Positions 1 through 8,454 of a DNA stretch of 42,860 nucleotides are shown here, in pieces (position 1 is the stretch's first letter; every line of letters begins with the position of its first letter). The notes below the pieces were generated by a model. The model worked only from the letters and a program-made list of their open reading frames with translations, was not told the DNA's origin and ran no database searches. Origin of the DNA: JBGPGW01 sp046349515 (GTDB lineage: Bacteria; Pseudomonadota; Alphaproteobacteria; CADEGL01); NCBI GenBank assembly GCA_046349515.1, contig JAXMCE010000021.1, positions 1-42,860 of the forward strand, written 5' to 3'. The position numbers were made by a program, and so were the translations under genes.

Positions 1-905
1 CGACGGCCCTCATCTCCGCCGTGTTCTTCGTCGTGGTGGCCGTGGCCGTGGTTCTTCTCGTTCCGGTGCTGCAGGGGCAGGTGATGGAGTTCGTCGCGAA
101 CGTGCCGAGCTATATCGACCTCGGCTCGCAGCTCGTCCACCGCCTTCTCATGCAGGTCGAATCGCGCCTCTCGGCGGACGACATCGGCAAGTTGCGCGAG
201 GCGGTCGGCAGCCACGCGGGCGAGGTGCTGGGCTGGCTCGGCACCGTAGTCAAGCGGGTGCTGAGCGGGGGCACCGCCTTCCTCAACGTTCTCTCGCTCG
301 TCTTCATCACGCCGCTCGTGACGTTCTACCTCCTGCGCGACTGGCCGCGCATCGTTGCGCGCGTCGATGACTGGCTGCCGCGGGACCACCGCGAGACGAT
401 CCGCGACCTCTTGCATCAGATCGACGGGACACTGGCCGGGTTCGTGCGCGGCCAGGCGCTGGTCTGTCTCGTCACCGGCACGCTCTATGCGCTGGGCCTC
501 AGTCTCGTGGGACTGCAATTCGGCCTCCTGATCGGCATGGCGGTCGGCGTGCTCACGGTCTTGCCCATGGTGGGCGCCACGATCGGGGCGGTGGTGACGA
601 TCGGGCTCGCGGCGCTCCAGTTCGGCACCTGGAAGGGCACGCTCATCGTCGCCGCGGTGTTCGTCGTCGTGCAGGCCATCGAGGGCAACGTGCTGTCGCC
701 GAAGCTGGTGGGCGACCGGGTCGGCCTCCATCCCTTGTGGATCGTCTTCGCGCTGCTCGCGGGCGGCGCCTTGTTCGGCTTCCTCGGCGTCGTGCTGGCC
801 GTGCCGGTTGCCGCGGCGTTGGGTGTCCTCGCGCGATTTGCTGTTGCGCGTTACCTCGCGAGCCCGTACTACCGCGGGGATACGGAGCGGGGGCCCGTAC
901 CGTGA
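1..905 (+). CDS. AI-2E family transporter (PerM-like), 5' truncated
   Basis: The reading frame is open to the left edge, so the N-terminus is missing; about 300 residues remain of a family that is usually about 350. The visible part has a hydrophobic segment, a soluble stretch, then several membrane helices. It includes the family-typical region around FLNVLSLVFITPLVTFYLLR and a C-terminal block with EGNVLSPKLVGDRVGLHPLW. This is the AI-2E/PerM (UPF0118) family of inner-membrane permeases, whose members have been linked to autoinducer, ion or metabolite export; the substrate here cannot be told. The stop overlaps the start of the next gene by 4 bases (GTGA), so the two are probably translationally coupled. 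A perM-hdaA order is common in alphaproteobacteria. Confidence 0.9.
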   Translation, partial: TALISAVFFVVVAVAVVLLVPVLQGQVMEFVANVPSYIDLGSQLVHRLLMQVESRLSADDIGKLREAVGSHAGEVLGWLGTVVKRVLSGGTAFLNVLSLVFITPLVTFYLLRDWPRIVARVDDWLPRDHRETIRDLLHQIDGTLAGFVRGQALVCLVTGTLYALGLSLVGLQFGLLIGMAVGVLTVLPMVGATIGAVVTIGLAALQFGTWKGTLIVAAVFVVVQAIEGNVLSPKLVGDRVGLHPLWIVFALLAGGALFGFLGVVLAVPVAAALGVLARFAVARYLASPYYRGDTERGPVP

Positions 906-1591
906 GTACAGAGCAGCTGCCCTTCAAGTTCGAATTCCGGCCGGCGCTCGCCATGGACGATTTTGTCGTGGCACCGAGCAATCGGGAGGCCATCGCGTGG
1001 CTCGACCGCTGGGCCGAGTGGCCGGCGCCCGCGCTCTCGATCTACGGGCCGCCTGGCTGCGGCAAGACCCATCTTGCCCATGTGTTCGGCGCCTCGACGG
1101 GCGCGGTCCTGCTCACGCCCGACATGCTGGACGAGGCGGATCCGCCGATCCTTCTCCACGGCTCGCGGTTCTGCGTGCTGGCGGACGCGGGGCGCGCGGC
1201 CGAGCAGCGCGACCGCGCCTTCCTCCACCTTTACAACGTCGTCTCCGAGCTGCGCGGGCGCCTGCTTCTCACCTCGCGGCGTCCGCCGGCGCGCTGGTCG
1301 GTGGCGCTCGCGGATCTTCGCTCGCGCGTCACGGCCTTGCCGGCCGTGGCGATGGCCGAGCCGGACGACGTGCTCATCGCCGCGGTGCTGGCCAAGATGT
1401 TCTCCGACCGGCAGCTGCGCGTGGCGCCGGGCGTGATCGAGTATCTCGTGACGCGGATGGAACGCTCCTTCGCGGCCGCCCGGCGCGCCGTCGCCGTCAT
1501 CGACGACGCGGCCATGGCGGCGCGGCGCAACATCACCGTTCCGTTCGTCCGCGAGGTCCTGCGTTCGCATCATCTCGACAAGGCGAATTGA
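902..1591 (+). CDS. hdaA: HdaA/DnaA-like AAA+ regulator of replication initiation
   Basis: The product is a 229-residue protein with the DnaA-type AAA+ core but no C-terminal DNA-binding domain, which is the Hda/HdaA architecture. The N-terminal QLPFKF (residues 5-10) matches the clamp-binding motif of Hda proteins. Walker A is GPPGCGKT (49-56), and the sensor-like LLLTSR follows. In known systems Hda binds the DNA-loaded beta clamp and stimulates ATP hydrolysis by DnaA, preventing re-initiation. The GTG at 902 is chosen because it gives the clamp motif at the very N-terminus and a GTGA overlap with the upstream transporter; an open frame continues upstream but is only the antisense-free shadow of the transporter gene. 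Confidence 0.9.
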   Translation: MSTEQLPFKFEFRPALAMDDFVVAPSNREAIAWLDRWAEWPAPALSIYGPPGCGKTHLAHVFGASTGAVLLTPDMLDEADPPILLHGSRFCVLADAGRAAEQRDRAFLHLYNVVSELRGRLLLTSRRPPARWSVALADLRSRVTALPAVAMAEPDDVLIAAVLAKMFSDRQLRVAPGVIEYLVTRMERSFAAARRAVAVIDDAAMAARRNITVPFVREVLRSHHLDKAN

Positions 1592-1606
1592 GCGGAGGGA
1601 CGGCGG

Positions 1607-2386
1607 ATGGATCTCGGCATTCGTGGCCGGAAGGCCATCGTCTGTGGCGCCAGCAAGGGGCTTGGCCGCGGCTGCGCGGAGGCGCTCGCGCGCGAGGGAT
1701 GCGAGGTCACGATCGCCGCGCGGTCCGCGGGGCCGCTCGAGGAGACGGCGGCCGCGATCCGCAAGGCGACGGGCGCGGTCGTCCGCACGGTCGCGACCGA
1801 TGTGACGACCGAGGCCGGGCGCCATGCCGTGCTCGCGGCGTGTCCCGAGCCCGACATCCTCGTGAACAATGCCGGCGGGCCGCCGCCCGGGAGCTTCCGC
1901 AATTGGGACCGGGACGAGTGGATCAAGGCGCTCGACGCCAACATGCTGACGCCGATCTTCTTCATCAAGGCGACCGTCGACGGCATGATCGCACGCCGCT
2001 TCGGGCGCATCGTCAATATCACCTCGACCTCGGTGAAGGCGCCGATCCCGATCCTGGGCCTCTCGAACGGCGCCCGCGCCGGCTTGACCGGATTCATCGC
2101 TGGCCTCGCGCGCGAGACCGTGCAGCACAACGTGACGATCAACAACCTCCTGCCCGGGCCCTTCGATACCGACCGCCTCCGATCGACGATCGCGGCGACC
2201 GCCAAGGCGACCGGCCAGACCTACGAGGCCGCCCATGAAGCGCGCCGGAAGGGCAATCCGGCCGGCCGGTTCGGGACGGCCGAGGAGTTCGGCGATGCCT
2301 GCGCCTATCTTTGCAGCGCCCAGGCCAGCTTCATCACCGGCCAGAACTTCGTCCTCGACGGCGGCGCCTATCCCGGCACGCTTTAG
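1607..2386 (+). CDS. SDR-family oxidoreductase lacking the canonical YxxxK
   Basis: This is a 259-residue classical-SDR-length protein. It has the nucleotide-binding motif GASKGLG (14-20), the structural NNAGG (87-91), Ser140 in the catalytic-serine region, and a C-terminal LDGGAYPG. Thirteen residues after Ser140, where FabG-type enzymes have Tyr, there is Ser153, and the Lys position is Arg157 (SNGAR). The usual proton-relay Tyr/Lys are therefore absent. A recognised subgroup of FabG-annotated SDRs carries a similar NGAR sequence, so this is probably a real subfamily feature and not decay. The gene follows hdaA by 15 bases on the same strand. The substrate is unknown; a 3-oxoacyl reductase label would be unsafe. 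Confidence 0.85.
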   Translation: MDLGIRGRKAIVCGASKGLGRGCAEALAREGCEVTIAARSAGPLEETAAAIRKATGAVVRTVATDVTTEAGRHAVLAACPEPDILVNNAGGPPPGSFRNWDRDEWIKALDANMLTPIFFIKATVDGMIARRFGRIVNITSTSVKAPIPILGLSNGARAGLTGFIAGLARETVQHNVTINNLLPGPFDTDRLRSTIAATAKATGQTYEAAHEARRKGNPAGRFGTAEEFGDACAYLCSAQASFITGQNFVLDGGAYPGTL

Positions 2387-2438
2387 GCGCGTGGACGTCG
2401 TCCTCAGGCGTCAGAAGAAGGTATCCGTATAACCGTCG

Positions 2439-2458
2439 GAAAATTCTGGAACATTTTC
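2439..2458. promoter_or_regulatory. AT-rich interrupted palindrome
   Basis: Arms GAAAAT and ATTTTC are perfect 6-base inverted repeats around an 8-base centre that is itself nearly symmetric. It is one of the few AT-rich islands in the region and lies between the SDR stop (2386) and the CYTH-CHAD start (2552). It could be an operator for the CYTH-CHAD gene or a weak terminator for the SDR. No run of T follows on the plus strand. Confidence 0.3.
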
Positions 2459-2551
2459 TGATTATTGAGCTGTGTCATCGGCCCAAGAGCGGTCTTGCGC
2501 GGAGCATCCCGGCTTTCTAGCTTGGTCGGCGGACGATATCCCCGACGGCCC

Positions 2552-4048
2552 GTGGAACAAGAACTCGAGCTCAAGCTTCGACTGCCGGCCGGCCATCTCC
2601 GGCGACTCGCCCGCCAGGCGATCGTCCGCGATTCGCTCACGGGACGACCGCGCACCGAGCGTCTGAAGACCGTCTACTTCGACACGCCCGACCAGCGCCT
2701 GGCACAGCAGGGCATGGCCTTGCGCGTGCGCCAGATCGGGCGGCACCGCATCCAGACTCTCAAAGTCGCCCAGCCCAACGGAACCGGCGGCGAGGCCATG
2801 CAGCGTCACGCCGAGTATTCGGCGCCCGTCCGCGGCCATGCGCCGGACCTCGCGCGGCTCGGCGAGGAGGGGCTGCCCGATGCGCTCAAGGATGACGGCG
2901 CGGGAGACCTTGCCGAAGTCTTCCGGACCGAAGTCACGCGGCGCGTCTACCCATTGTCGATCGACGGATCGGTCATCGAACTCGCCGTCGATCATGGCGA
3001 GATCATCGCCAAGGGTCGGCAGGAGCCTGTCTCCGAAGTCGAGCTCGAGCTGAAGTCGGGCGACGAGCGGAGCCTCTTCGAGGTCGCGCGGCGGCTGGCC
3101 GAACGTCTGCCTCTCACGATCGAGCACCGAACGAAGGCCGATCGCGGCTATGCCCTGTCCGTCGGCCGGGCGCCTGAGCCGCGATTTGCCGGGCGGATCG
3201 ACCTCGAGAGCGACTGGACGGTGCGGCGGGGGTTCGTTGCGGTCGCACGCAATTGCCTCAAGCAGCTCTACGGGAACGAGATCGCCGTGCTGGCCGGCGA
3301 CGACGCCGAAGCCGTTCACCAGCTTCGCGTCGCGGTCCGCCGGCTGCGCGCGGCCTTCACCGCGTTCGGCCCGGCGCTGACCGAGTCCGCGGTGTCGCGG
3401 TTCCGCAGCGATCTCCGCTGGCTGCAGCGCGAGCTCGGGCCGGCGCGCGATTGGGACGTTTTCCTCAAAGAGACGCTGGCGCCGTTGCGCCAGGAGCTTC
3501 CGAGCGACCAGGGCCTCGGCGCGCTGGCGGCGCGGGCCTCTGCCGCGCGGGTCGCGGCCCATGAGCAGGCGCGCGCGACGTTGCGCTCCCAGCGTTACGC
3601 GCTCTTTCAACTTCGCTTCGAGCATTGGCTGGGGGAGGGCGAGAGCGAGGGGACGTCGCTTCTCGATTTTGCGCGCGAGACGCTTGCCCGGCGCGACCGC
3701 AGGCTCAAGAAAGCGGCACGCGAGATCGCGGGCGCGTCCCACGAACAGCTCCATGCGATCCGCATCGCCGCGAAGAAGTGCCGCTACACGGGTGAGTTCT
3801 TCCGAAGCCTCTTCGGACGCAAGGCGACGCGCAAATATCTGCGACGCCTGCGCCGCTTCCAGGACAGTCTCGGCAGTCTCAACGATGCCGCGGTGGCCAA
3901 GAGACTCGTCGCGGGCCTCGACATCGAGGATCGCGCCGTCGAGGCGATCCTCTCCGGCTGGTTTGCCGCGCGCATCGCGTCGGACATCGCGCTCAGCCGG
4001 GCGCTGTGGGAGAAGGTCGCCGCGACGGATCGGCCCTGGGACGATTAG
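2552..4048 (+). CDS. CYTH-CHAD domain protein (polyphosphate-linked)
   Basis: The product has 498 residues. The N-terminal CYTH/triphosphate-tunnel domain (about 1-200) begins with the signature ExExK (ELELK, residues 4-8) and keeps later basic and acidic strands such as LRVRQ and EVELELK. The C-terminal CHAD domain (about 215-490) is helical and has the two conserved His-led helices HQLRVAVRRLR and HAIRIAAKKCRYTG. CYTH tunnels bind or hydrolyse triphosphates (as in E. coli YgiF), and CHAD domains bind polyphosphate. GTG at 2552 is chosen because it puts ExExK at the N-terminus as in homologues; the open frame extends upstream with no family sequence. The end overlaps the convergent sixA-like gene by 4 bases. 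The setting next to PPK1 and PPX supports a polyphosphate role. Confidence 0.9.
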   Translation: MEQELELKLRLPAGHLRRLARQAIVRDSLTGRPRTERLKTVYFDTPDQRLAQQGMALRVRQIGRHRIQTLKVAQPNGTGGEAMQRHAEYSAPVRGHAPDLARLGEEGLPDALKDDGAGDLAEVFRTEVTRRVYPLSIDGSVIELAVDHGEIIAKGRQEPVSEVELELKSGDERSLFEVARRLAERLPLTIEHRTKADRGYALSVGRAPEPRFAGRIDLESDWTVRRGFVAVARNCLKQLYGNEIAVLAGDDAEAVHQLRVAVRRLRAAFTAFGPALTESAVSRFRSDLRWLQRELGPARDWDVFLKETLAPLRQELPSDQGLGALAARASAARVAAHEQARATLRSQRYALFQLRFEHWLGEGESEGTSLLDFARETLARRDRRLKKAAREIAGASHEQLHAIRIAAKKCRYTGEFFRSLFGRKATRKYLRRLRRFQDSLGSLNDAAVAKRLVAGLDIEDRAVEAILSGWFAARIASDIALSRALWEKVAATDRPWDD

Positions 4049-4563
4049 AGCCTGGCGTTTGAAGGCACGGCGAAGCGTTCGAGTTCGCCCTCCTCGCGCG
4101 CGATGGTGTCCCACCGCTTGGCGTCGATGCGGATGACCGCGAGCCCGGCCGTCGGGTACTTGGCTGAGAGACGCTCGAGATCGTCTTTGGGCCCGCTCGC
4201 GGCCAGGCTTCGCGCGAGATCCTCGAGGCCCGGATTGTGGCCGATGACCATGACGCTGGCGACGCCCGCCTCCACGTGCGAGAGGCGGTCGAGGAGTTCC
4301 TCTCTCGTTGCGCCGTAGAGGCCCGCCTCGATTCGAATCACCGTGTCCGCCGCGAATGCCGGCAGGAGGAGGGCCAGGGTTTCGCGCGTGCGCTGGGCGG
4401 CCGAACACAAAATGAGCGCCGGCGTCATCGCGTGGTCCGCAAGATAGTGTCCCATCTCGGCGGCGGCGTCGCGCCCGCGCGCGTTCAGGGACCGATCGAA
4501 GTCGCGAAGCTCGGGCTTGGACCAGCTCGATTTGGCATGACGCAAGAGATAGAGGGTCTTCAC
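4045..4563 (-). CDS. sixA: SixA-type histidine phosphatase
   Basis: This 172-residue single-domain histidine phosphatase starts MKTLYLLRHAKSSW, with the RHG-family Arg8-His9 and the second catalytic His109 in VIGHNPG. The short length and the LRHAKS/SSW motif match the SixA subfamily, which removes phosphate from phosphohistidine on signalling or PTS proteins. The start is GTG at 4563, preceded by a G-rich stretch. It converges on the CYTH-CHAD gene with a 4-base overlap and diverges from ppk1. SixA-like and CHAD genes often occur near each other; whether this one acts on a CHAD protein or phosphorylated PPK is speculation. Confidence 0.85.
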   Translation of the reverse strand: MKTLYLLRHAKSSWSKPELRDFDRSLNARGRDAAAEMGHYLADHAMTPALILCSAAQRTRETLALLLPAFAADTVIRIEAGLYGATREELLDRLSHVEAGVASVMVIGHNPGLEDLARSLAASGPKDDLERLSAKYPTAGLAVIRIDAKRWDTIAREEGELERFAVPSNARL

Positions 4564-4582
4564 GCCCGCCCTACAAATAGTT

Positions 4583-4600
4583 GTGCCATCGAACTGTCAT
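4583..4600 (+). promoter_or_regulatory. Putative Pho box upstream of ppk1
   Basis: Two 7-base half-sites, GTGCCAT and CTGTCAT, are separated by exactly 4 bases (CGAA), the spacing of a PhoB box. Against CTGTCAT repeats they match 5/7 and 7/7. A TATATT hexamer at 4623-4628 could be the -10 of the ppk1 promoter, about one helical turn further downstream than in textbook PhoB promoters. The site lies in the 107-base divergent gap between sixA and ppk1 and could serve either gene. Confidence 0.5.
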
Positions 4601-4670
4601 CATTTCGTTGGGCCCGGTCCCATATATTGAAGACATCAGGGACAATTCGAAACGATTATCCTCTTTCGCC

Positions 4671-6842
4671 ATGAACAGCGCGCTCAACCCATCGGCCCTT
4701 GCGGCCCTGCCGGAACCGGCTCTGCCGACGACCTCGCCCACCGACGAGGCGCGTTTCATCAATCGCGAATTGTCGTGGCTCGCTTTCAACGAGCGGGTGC
4801 TCGAGGAATCGAGCAATCTCAATCACCCGCTCCTCGAGCAGCTGCGTTTTCTCTCGATTTCGGCGAACAATCTCGACGAATTCTTCATGGTACGCGTCGC
4901 GGGCCTGAAGGCCCAGGTGCAGGCCGGCGTCGGCGAGCGCAGCCAGGACGGGCTTTCGCCGCGCGAGCAGCTCGACGCGATCGAAGATCGCGCGACGCGG
5001 CTCATGGCCGCGCAGCAGGCGCGGTGGTCGTCAATCCGTGCCGAGCTGAGCGCGAACGGCGTCGATGTCGTCGGCGCGGCCGATCTCAGCGCGGCGGACC
5101 GCGAGTGGCTGGAGCGTTATTTCCTCGAGACCATTTTTCCTGTCCTGACGCCACTCGCCGTCGATCCGGCCCATCCGTTCCCGTTCATCCCCAATCTCGG
5201 CTTCGCCATGGCGATCCGCGTGCGGCGGCTGCGCAATGCCGGGGAGATGACCGCTCTGCTGCCGCTGCCGCGCCAGCTCGGCCGCTTCGTCCGCCTGCCG
5301 GGCAAGGCCGTGCGCTACGTGCCGATCGAAGTTGCGGTGGGCCTCTTTCTGCCGGAGCTCTTTCCCGGCGGCGAGGTCGTCGAGCAGGGCTGCTTCCGCG
5401 TGCTCCGTGACAGCGAGATCGAAATCGAGGAGGAAGCCGAGGACCTCGTGCGCGTGTTCGAATCGGCCCTGAAGCGCCGGCGGCTTGGCAGCGTGATCGT
5501 CATGGCGTGCGAAGCGTCCATGCCCGAGACGTTGCGGACCTTCGTCACCGACGAGCTCGGCGTGCCCGAAGGCGACGTCTTCGCGCAGGAAGGGCTGCTC
5601 GGCCTCGCGGACATGGCCCAGCTCATCACGGACGAGCGGCCCGACCTTCTGTTCGTTCCCCACAAGGCGCGCTTCCCCGAGCGCATCCGCGATTTCGGCG
5701 GCGACTGCTTCGCGGCCATTCGCGCCAAGGACATCATCGTCCACCACCCCTACGAGAGCTTCGACGTGGTGGTGCAGTTCATCCGCCAGGCCGCGGCGGA
5801 TCCCGCCGTCGTCGCCATCAAGCAGACGCTCTACCGCACGAGCGAGGACTCGCCGATCGTGAAGGCGCTCATCGAGGCGGCCGAGGCCGGCAAGTCGGTC
5901 ACGGCGATGGTCGAGCTCAAGGCGCGGTTCGACGAGGAGCGCAACATCCGCTGGGCGCGCGATCTCGAGCGCGTGGGCGCCCATGTCGTTTACGGCTTCA
6001 TCGACCTGAAGACCCACGCCAAGGTGTCCATGGTGGTCCGGCGCGAGAGTGGGGCGTTGCGGACCTACGTCCATTTCGGCACCGGCAACTATCACCCGAT
6101 CACGGCCAAGATCTACACGGATTTGTCCTACTTCACCTCCGATCCGGCCCTCGCGCGCGACGCGAGCCGCCTGTTCAACTACATGACCGGCTACGGCCGG
6201 CCGGAGCCGCTGGAGAAGGTGGCGGTCGCGCCGGTGACGCTGAGGAAGACTCTCGTGAACCTCATCGAGGACGAGATCGCCCACGCGAAAGCCGGCCGGC
6301 CGGCGCAGATCTGGGCCAAGCTGAATTCCATCGTCGATGCCAAGGTCATCGATGCGCTCTACAGGGCTTCGACGGCCGGCGTCGCGATCGACCTCGTGGT
6401 CCGCGGCATCTGCTGCCTCCGGCCCGGCGTGCCCGGACTTTCGGACAACATCCGGGTCAAGAGCATCGTCGGCCGTTTCCTCGAACACTCGCGGATCGTC
6501 TGCTTCGGCGCCGGGCACCCGTTGCCCTCGCGCCATGCCAAGGTCTTCGTGTCCTCGGCCGACTGGATGCCGCGCAACCTCGATTGGCGCGTCGAGGCGC
6601 TCGTTCCCGTCGAGAACCCGACCGTTCACCGCCAGGTCCTCGACCAGATCATGATCGCTAATCTCAACGATGAGGCGCAGAGCTGGCATCTCGATGCGGA
6701 AGGAACCTACCGCCGGGTGCAGGCGGGGCCGAATGCCTTCTCCGCCCACACTTATTTCATGACCAATCCTAGCCTGTCGGGACGGGGCAGTGCGCTCCGC
6801 CGCGCTGCGACGGTTCCGCAACTCGTCCTCAAGAAGACGTAG
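4671..6842 (+). CDS. ppk1: Polyphosphate kinase 1
   Basis: PPK1 reversibly polymerises the gamma-phosphate of ATP into inorganic polyphosphate. From ATG 4671 the product is 723 residues, close to the usual 690-730. The N-terminal domain carries RFINRELSWLAFNERVLEE and NNLDEFFMVRVAGL. The two catalytic-core histidines are visible: His449 in KTHAKVSMV (the autophosphorylated His, H435 in E. coli) and His622 in SRHAKVFV (H592 in E. coli). The frame is open upstream to 4581 (TTG), but that extension would run through the Pho box and lacks family sequence. There is no clear ribosome-binding site before 4671. Likely regulation is by phosphate through the upstream site. The ppx gene follows by 82 bases. 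Confidence 0.96.
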   Translation: MNSALNPSALAALPEPALPTTSPTDEARFINRELSWLAFNERVLEESSNLNHPLLEQLRFLSISANNLDEFFMVRVAGLKAQVQAGVGERSQDGLSPREQLDAIEDRATRLMAAQQARWSSIRAELSANGVDVVGAADLSAADREWLERYFLETIFPVLTPLAVDPAHPFPFIPNLGFAMAIRVRRLRNAGEMTALLPLPRQLGRFVRLPGKAVRYVPIEVAVGLFLPELFPGGEVVEQGCFRVLRDSEIEIEEEAEDLVRVFESALKRRRLGSVIVMACEASMPETLRTFVTDELGVPEGDVFAQEGLLGLADMAQLITDERPDLLFVPHKARFPERIRDFGGDCFAAIRAKDIIVHHPYESFDVVVQFIRQAAADPAVVAIKQTLYRTSEDSPIVKALIEAAEAGKSVTAMVELKARFDEERNIRWARDLERVGAHVVYGFIDLKTHAKVSMVVRRESGALRTYVHFGTGNYHPITAKIYTDLSYFTSDPALARDASRLFNYMTGYGRPEPLEKVAVAPVTLRKTLVNLIEDEIAHAKAGRPAQIWAKLNSIVDAKVIDALYRASTAGVAIDLVVRGICCLRPGVPGLSDNIRVKSIVGRFLEHSRIVCFGAGHPLPSRHAKVFVSSADWMPRNLDWRVEALVPVENPTVHRQVLDQIMIANLNDEAQSWHLDAEGTYRRVQAGPNAFSAHTYFMTNPSLSGRGSALRRAATVPQLVLKKT

Positions 6843-6863
6843 CGTCCCTGCGGCCTGATTCGC

Positions 6864-6869
6864 TATAAC
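6864..6869 (+). promoter_or_regulatory. Possible -10 element for ppx
   Basis: TATAAC in CGCTATAACGCCCCGCG sits in the 82-base ppk1-ppx gap, about 55 bases before the ppx start. No good -35 is present. It resembles other start-site candidates in this window, where a TATAA-like hexamer is followed at once by a GC-rich block. Confidence 0.25.
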
Positions 6870-6924
6870 GCCCCGCGAGCGGCGGCGAGCGGCCGGGCGG
6901 CCGAAACGGGAGCGGAAGCGCGAG

Positions 6925-8448
6925 ATGGCAGGTGCGGAGCGCCGGTCCTTGACGGTCAAATCTGGCCGGATCGGCGTCATCGACATCGGTTCGAACTCGA
7001 TTCGCCTGGTCGTCTACGAATCCCCGTCGCGCCCCCTCGTTCCGATCTTCAACGAGAAGGTGATGTGTGCCCTCGGCCGCGGCCTCGGCGAGACAGGCGC
7101 GCTCAGGCCCGAGGGAGTGACGCTGGCCCTCGACAATCTCACGCGCTTTGCGGCCGTGACGGCCGCGATGGGGGTCAAGACCCTCGAGGTCATCGCGACC
7201 GCGGCCGTGCGCGACGCCGAAGACGGTGCCGCCTTCGTCGCGGCGGCATCGAAGCGGTGCGGCTTCTCGATCCGCGTGCTCTCGGGCGTGGAGGAGGCGC
7301 GGCTCTCGGCCCAGGGCGTGCTTTCCGACATCCCGGAGGCCGATGGCCTCATGGGCGACCTCGGCGGCGGCAGCCTCGAACTCGTGACGCTCGAGCGCGG
7401 CAAGGTCGGGCCGCAGAGCACGCTGCCGCTCGGCCCGCTGCGCCTCCTCGATTCGAGCGGCGGCGAGCTCAAGAAGGCAATGGCCCAGATCGACGCGGCC
7501 CTCGATCTCTTGCCCTGGCTCGCTAACGCCAAGGGCAAGCGCTTCTACGCGGTCGGCGGATCCTGGCGGGCGCTCGCGCGGATCCACATGGCGCAGGTCG
7601 ACTACCCGCTTCGCGTCATCCATCGCTACGAGGTCAAGCGCGCCAAGATGGAGAACGTCGTCGAGCTCGTGAGCAAGATGAGTCGTCGATCGCTTGAACG
7701 CCTCTCGGGTCTTCCGCGTCGTCGCCTCGACACGCTGCCCCTCGCCGCACTCCTCCTCGAGCGGATCCTTCGCCGGGTCGCGCCGAAACGCGTCGTGTTC
7801 TCGGCCAACGGCCTCCGCGAGGGCGTGGTGTACGACCGGCTGCCCGCGGAGACGAAACGCCTCGACCCGCTCTTGTCCGCCTGCACGGTATTGGCGGCGC
7901 AGCACTCGCGCTTTCCCCAGGCGGGCGAGAGTCTTGCGCGTTGGACGGCGCCGCTCTTTTCGGACGAATCGGTGGAGCACGCCCGCCGCCGGCATGCAGC
8001 CTGCCTCCTCAGCGACATTGCCGCGACAGACCACCCGGACTACCGGGCCGAGCAGGCATTGCTGCGCGTCATCCGCTCGCTCGTCCTGCCGAGCGATCAT
8101 CCGGGTCGCGCCTTTCTTGCGCTGGCGGTCTTCGCTCGCTACGGCGGCGATGTGCGGAGCGGGGCGACGGAGTTGGTGCGCTCGCTGCTCGATGACGAGG
8201 ACGTCGTCCGTGCCCGCAGGCTCGGTGTCGCCTTGCGCCTGGGCTACACGCTCTCGGGCGGGTCTCCGGAAATTCTCGACGACGTGTCTCTCGTCCTCGA
8301 CCGCGACCGGGTCTCGCTCGACGTGGCCGCGCACCGCGCGGCCCTCATCGGCGAAGACGTGACGAAGCGTCTCAACCAGCTGGCCGATGCGCTCGATCGC
8401 AAGCCATCCGTGCTGGTCGCCGGCATGCGCCGAGGCGCCGCCGTCTGA
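6925..8448 (+). CDS. ppx: Exopolyphosphatase (Ppx/GppA family)
   Basis: This 507-residue ASKHA-fold phosphatase has the phosphate-1 loop in GVIDIGSNSIRLVVYE, the central ATAAVRDA and SGVEEARLSAQG motifs, the second loop GDLGGGSLELV, and the family sequence VGGSWRALAR. Ppx removes terminal phosphates from polyphosphate; some members act on pppGpp. The length includes the C-terminal HD-like helical region found in longer Ppx proteins. A purine-rich stretch (GGGAGCGGAAG) precedes ATG 6925. It lies directly downstream of ppk1, so polymerase and phosphatase are genetically linked. GppA activity cannot be excluded from sequence. Confidence 0.94.
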   Translation: MAGAERRSLTVKSGRIGVIDIGSNSIRLVVYESPSRPLVPIFNEKVMCALGRGLGETGALRPEGVTLALDNLTRFAAVTAAMGVKTLEVIATAAVRDAEDGAAFVAAASKRCGFSIRVLSGVEEARLSAQGVLSDIPEADGLMGDLGGGSLELVTLERGKVGPQSTLPLGPLRLLDSSGGELKKAMAQIDAALDLLPWLANAKGKRFYAVGGSWRALARIHMAQVDYPLRVIHRYEVKRAKMENVVELVSKMSRRSLERLSGLPRRRLDTLPLAALLLERILRRVAPKRVVFSANGLREGVVYDRLPAETKRLDPLLSACTVLAAQHSRFPQAGESLARWTAPLFSDESVEHARRRHAACLLSDIAATDHPDYRAEQALLRVIRSLVLPSDHPGRAFLALAVFARYGGDVRSGATELVRSLLDDEDVVRARRLGVALRLGYTLSGGSPEILDDVSLVLDRDRVSLDVAAHRAALIGEDVTKRLNQLADALDRKPSVLVAGMRRGAAV

Positions 8449-8454
8449 GGGGCT

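Noticed and set aside
2472..2478. GTGTCAT upstream of the CYTH-CHAD gene as a second Pho box.
   Set aside because: Only one half-site is present; the positions 11 bases on either side match the consensus poorly.
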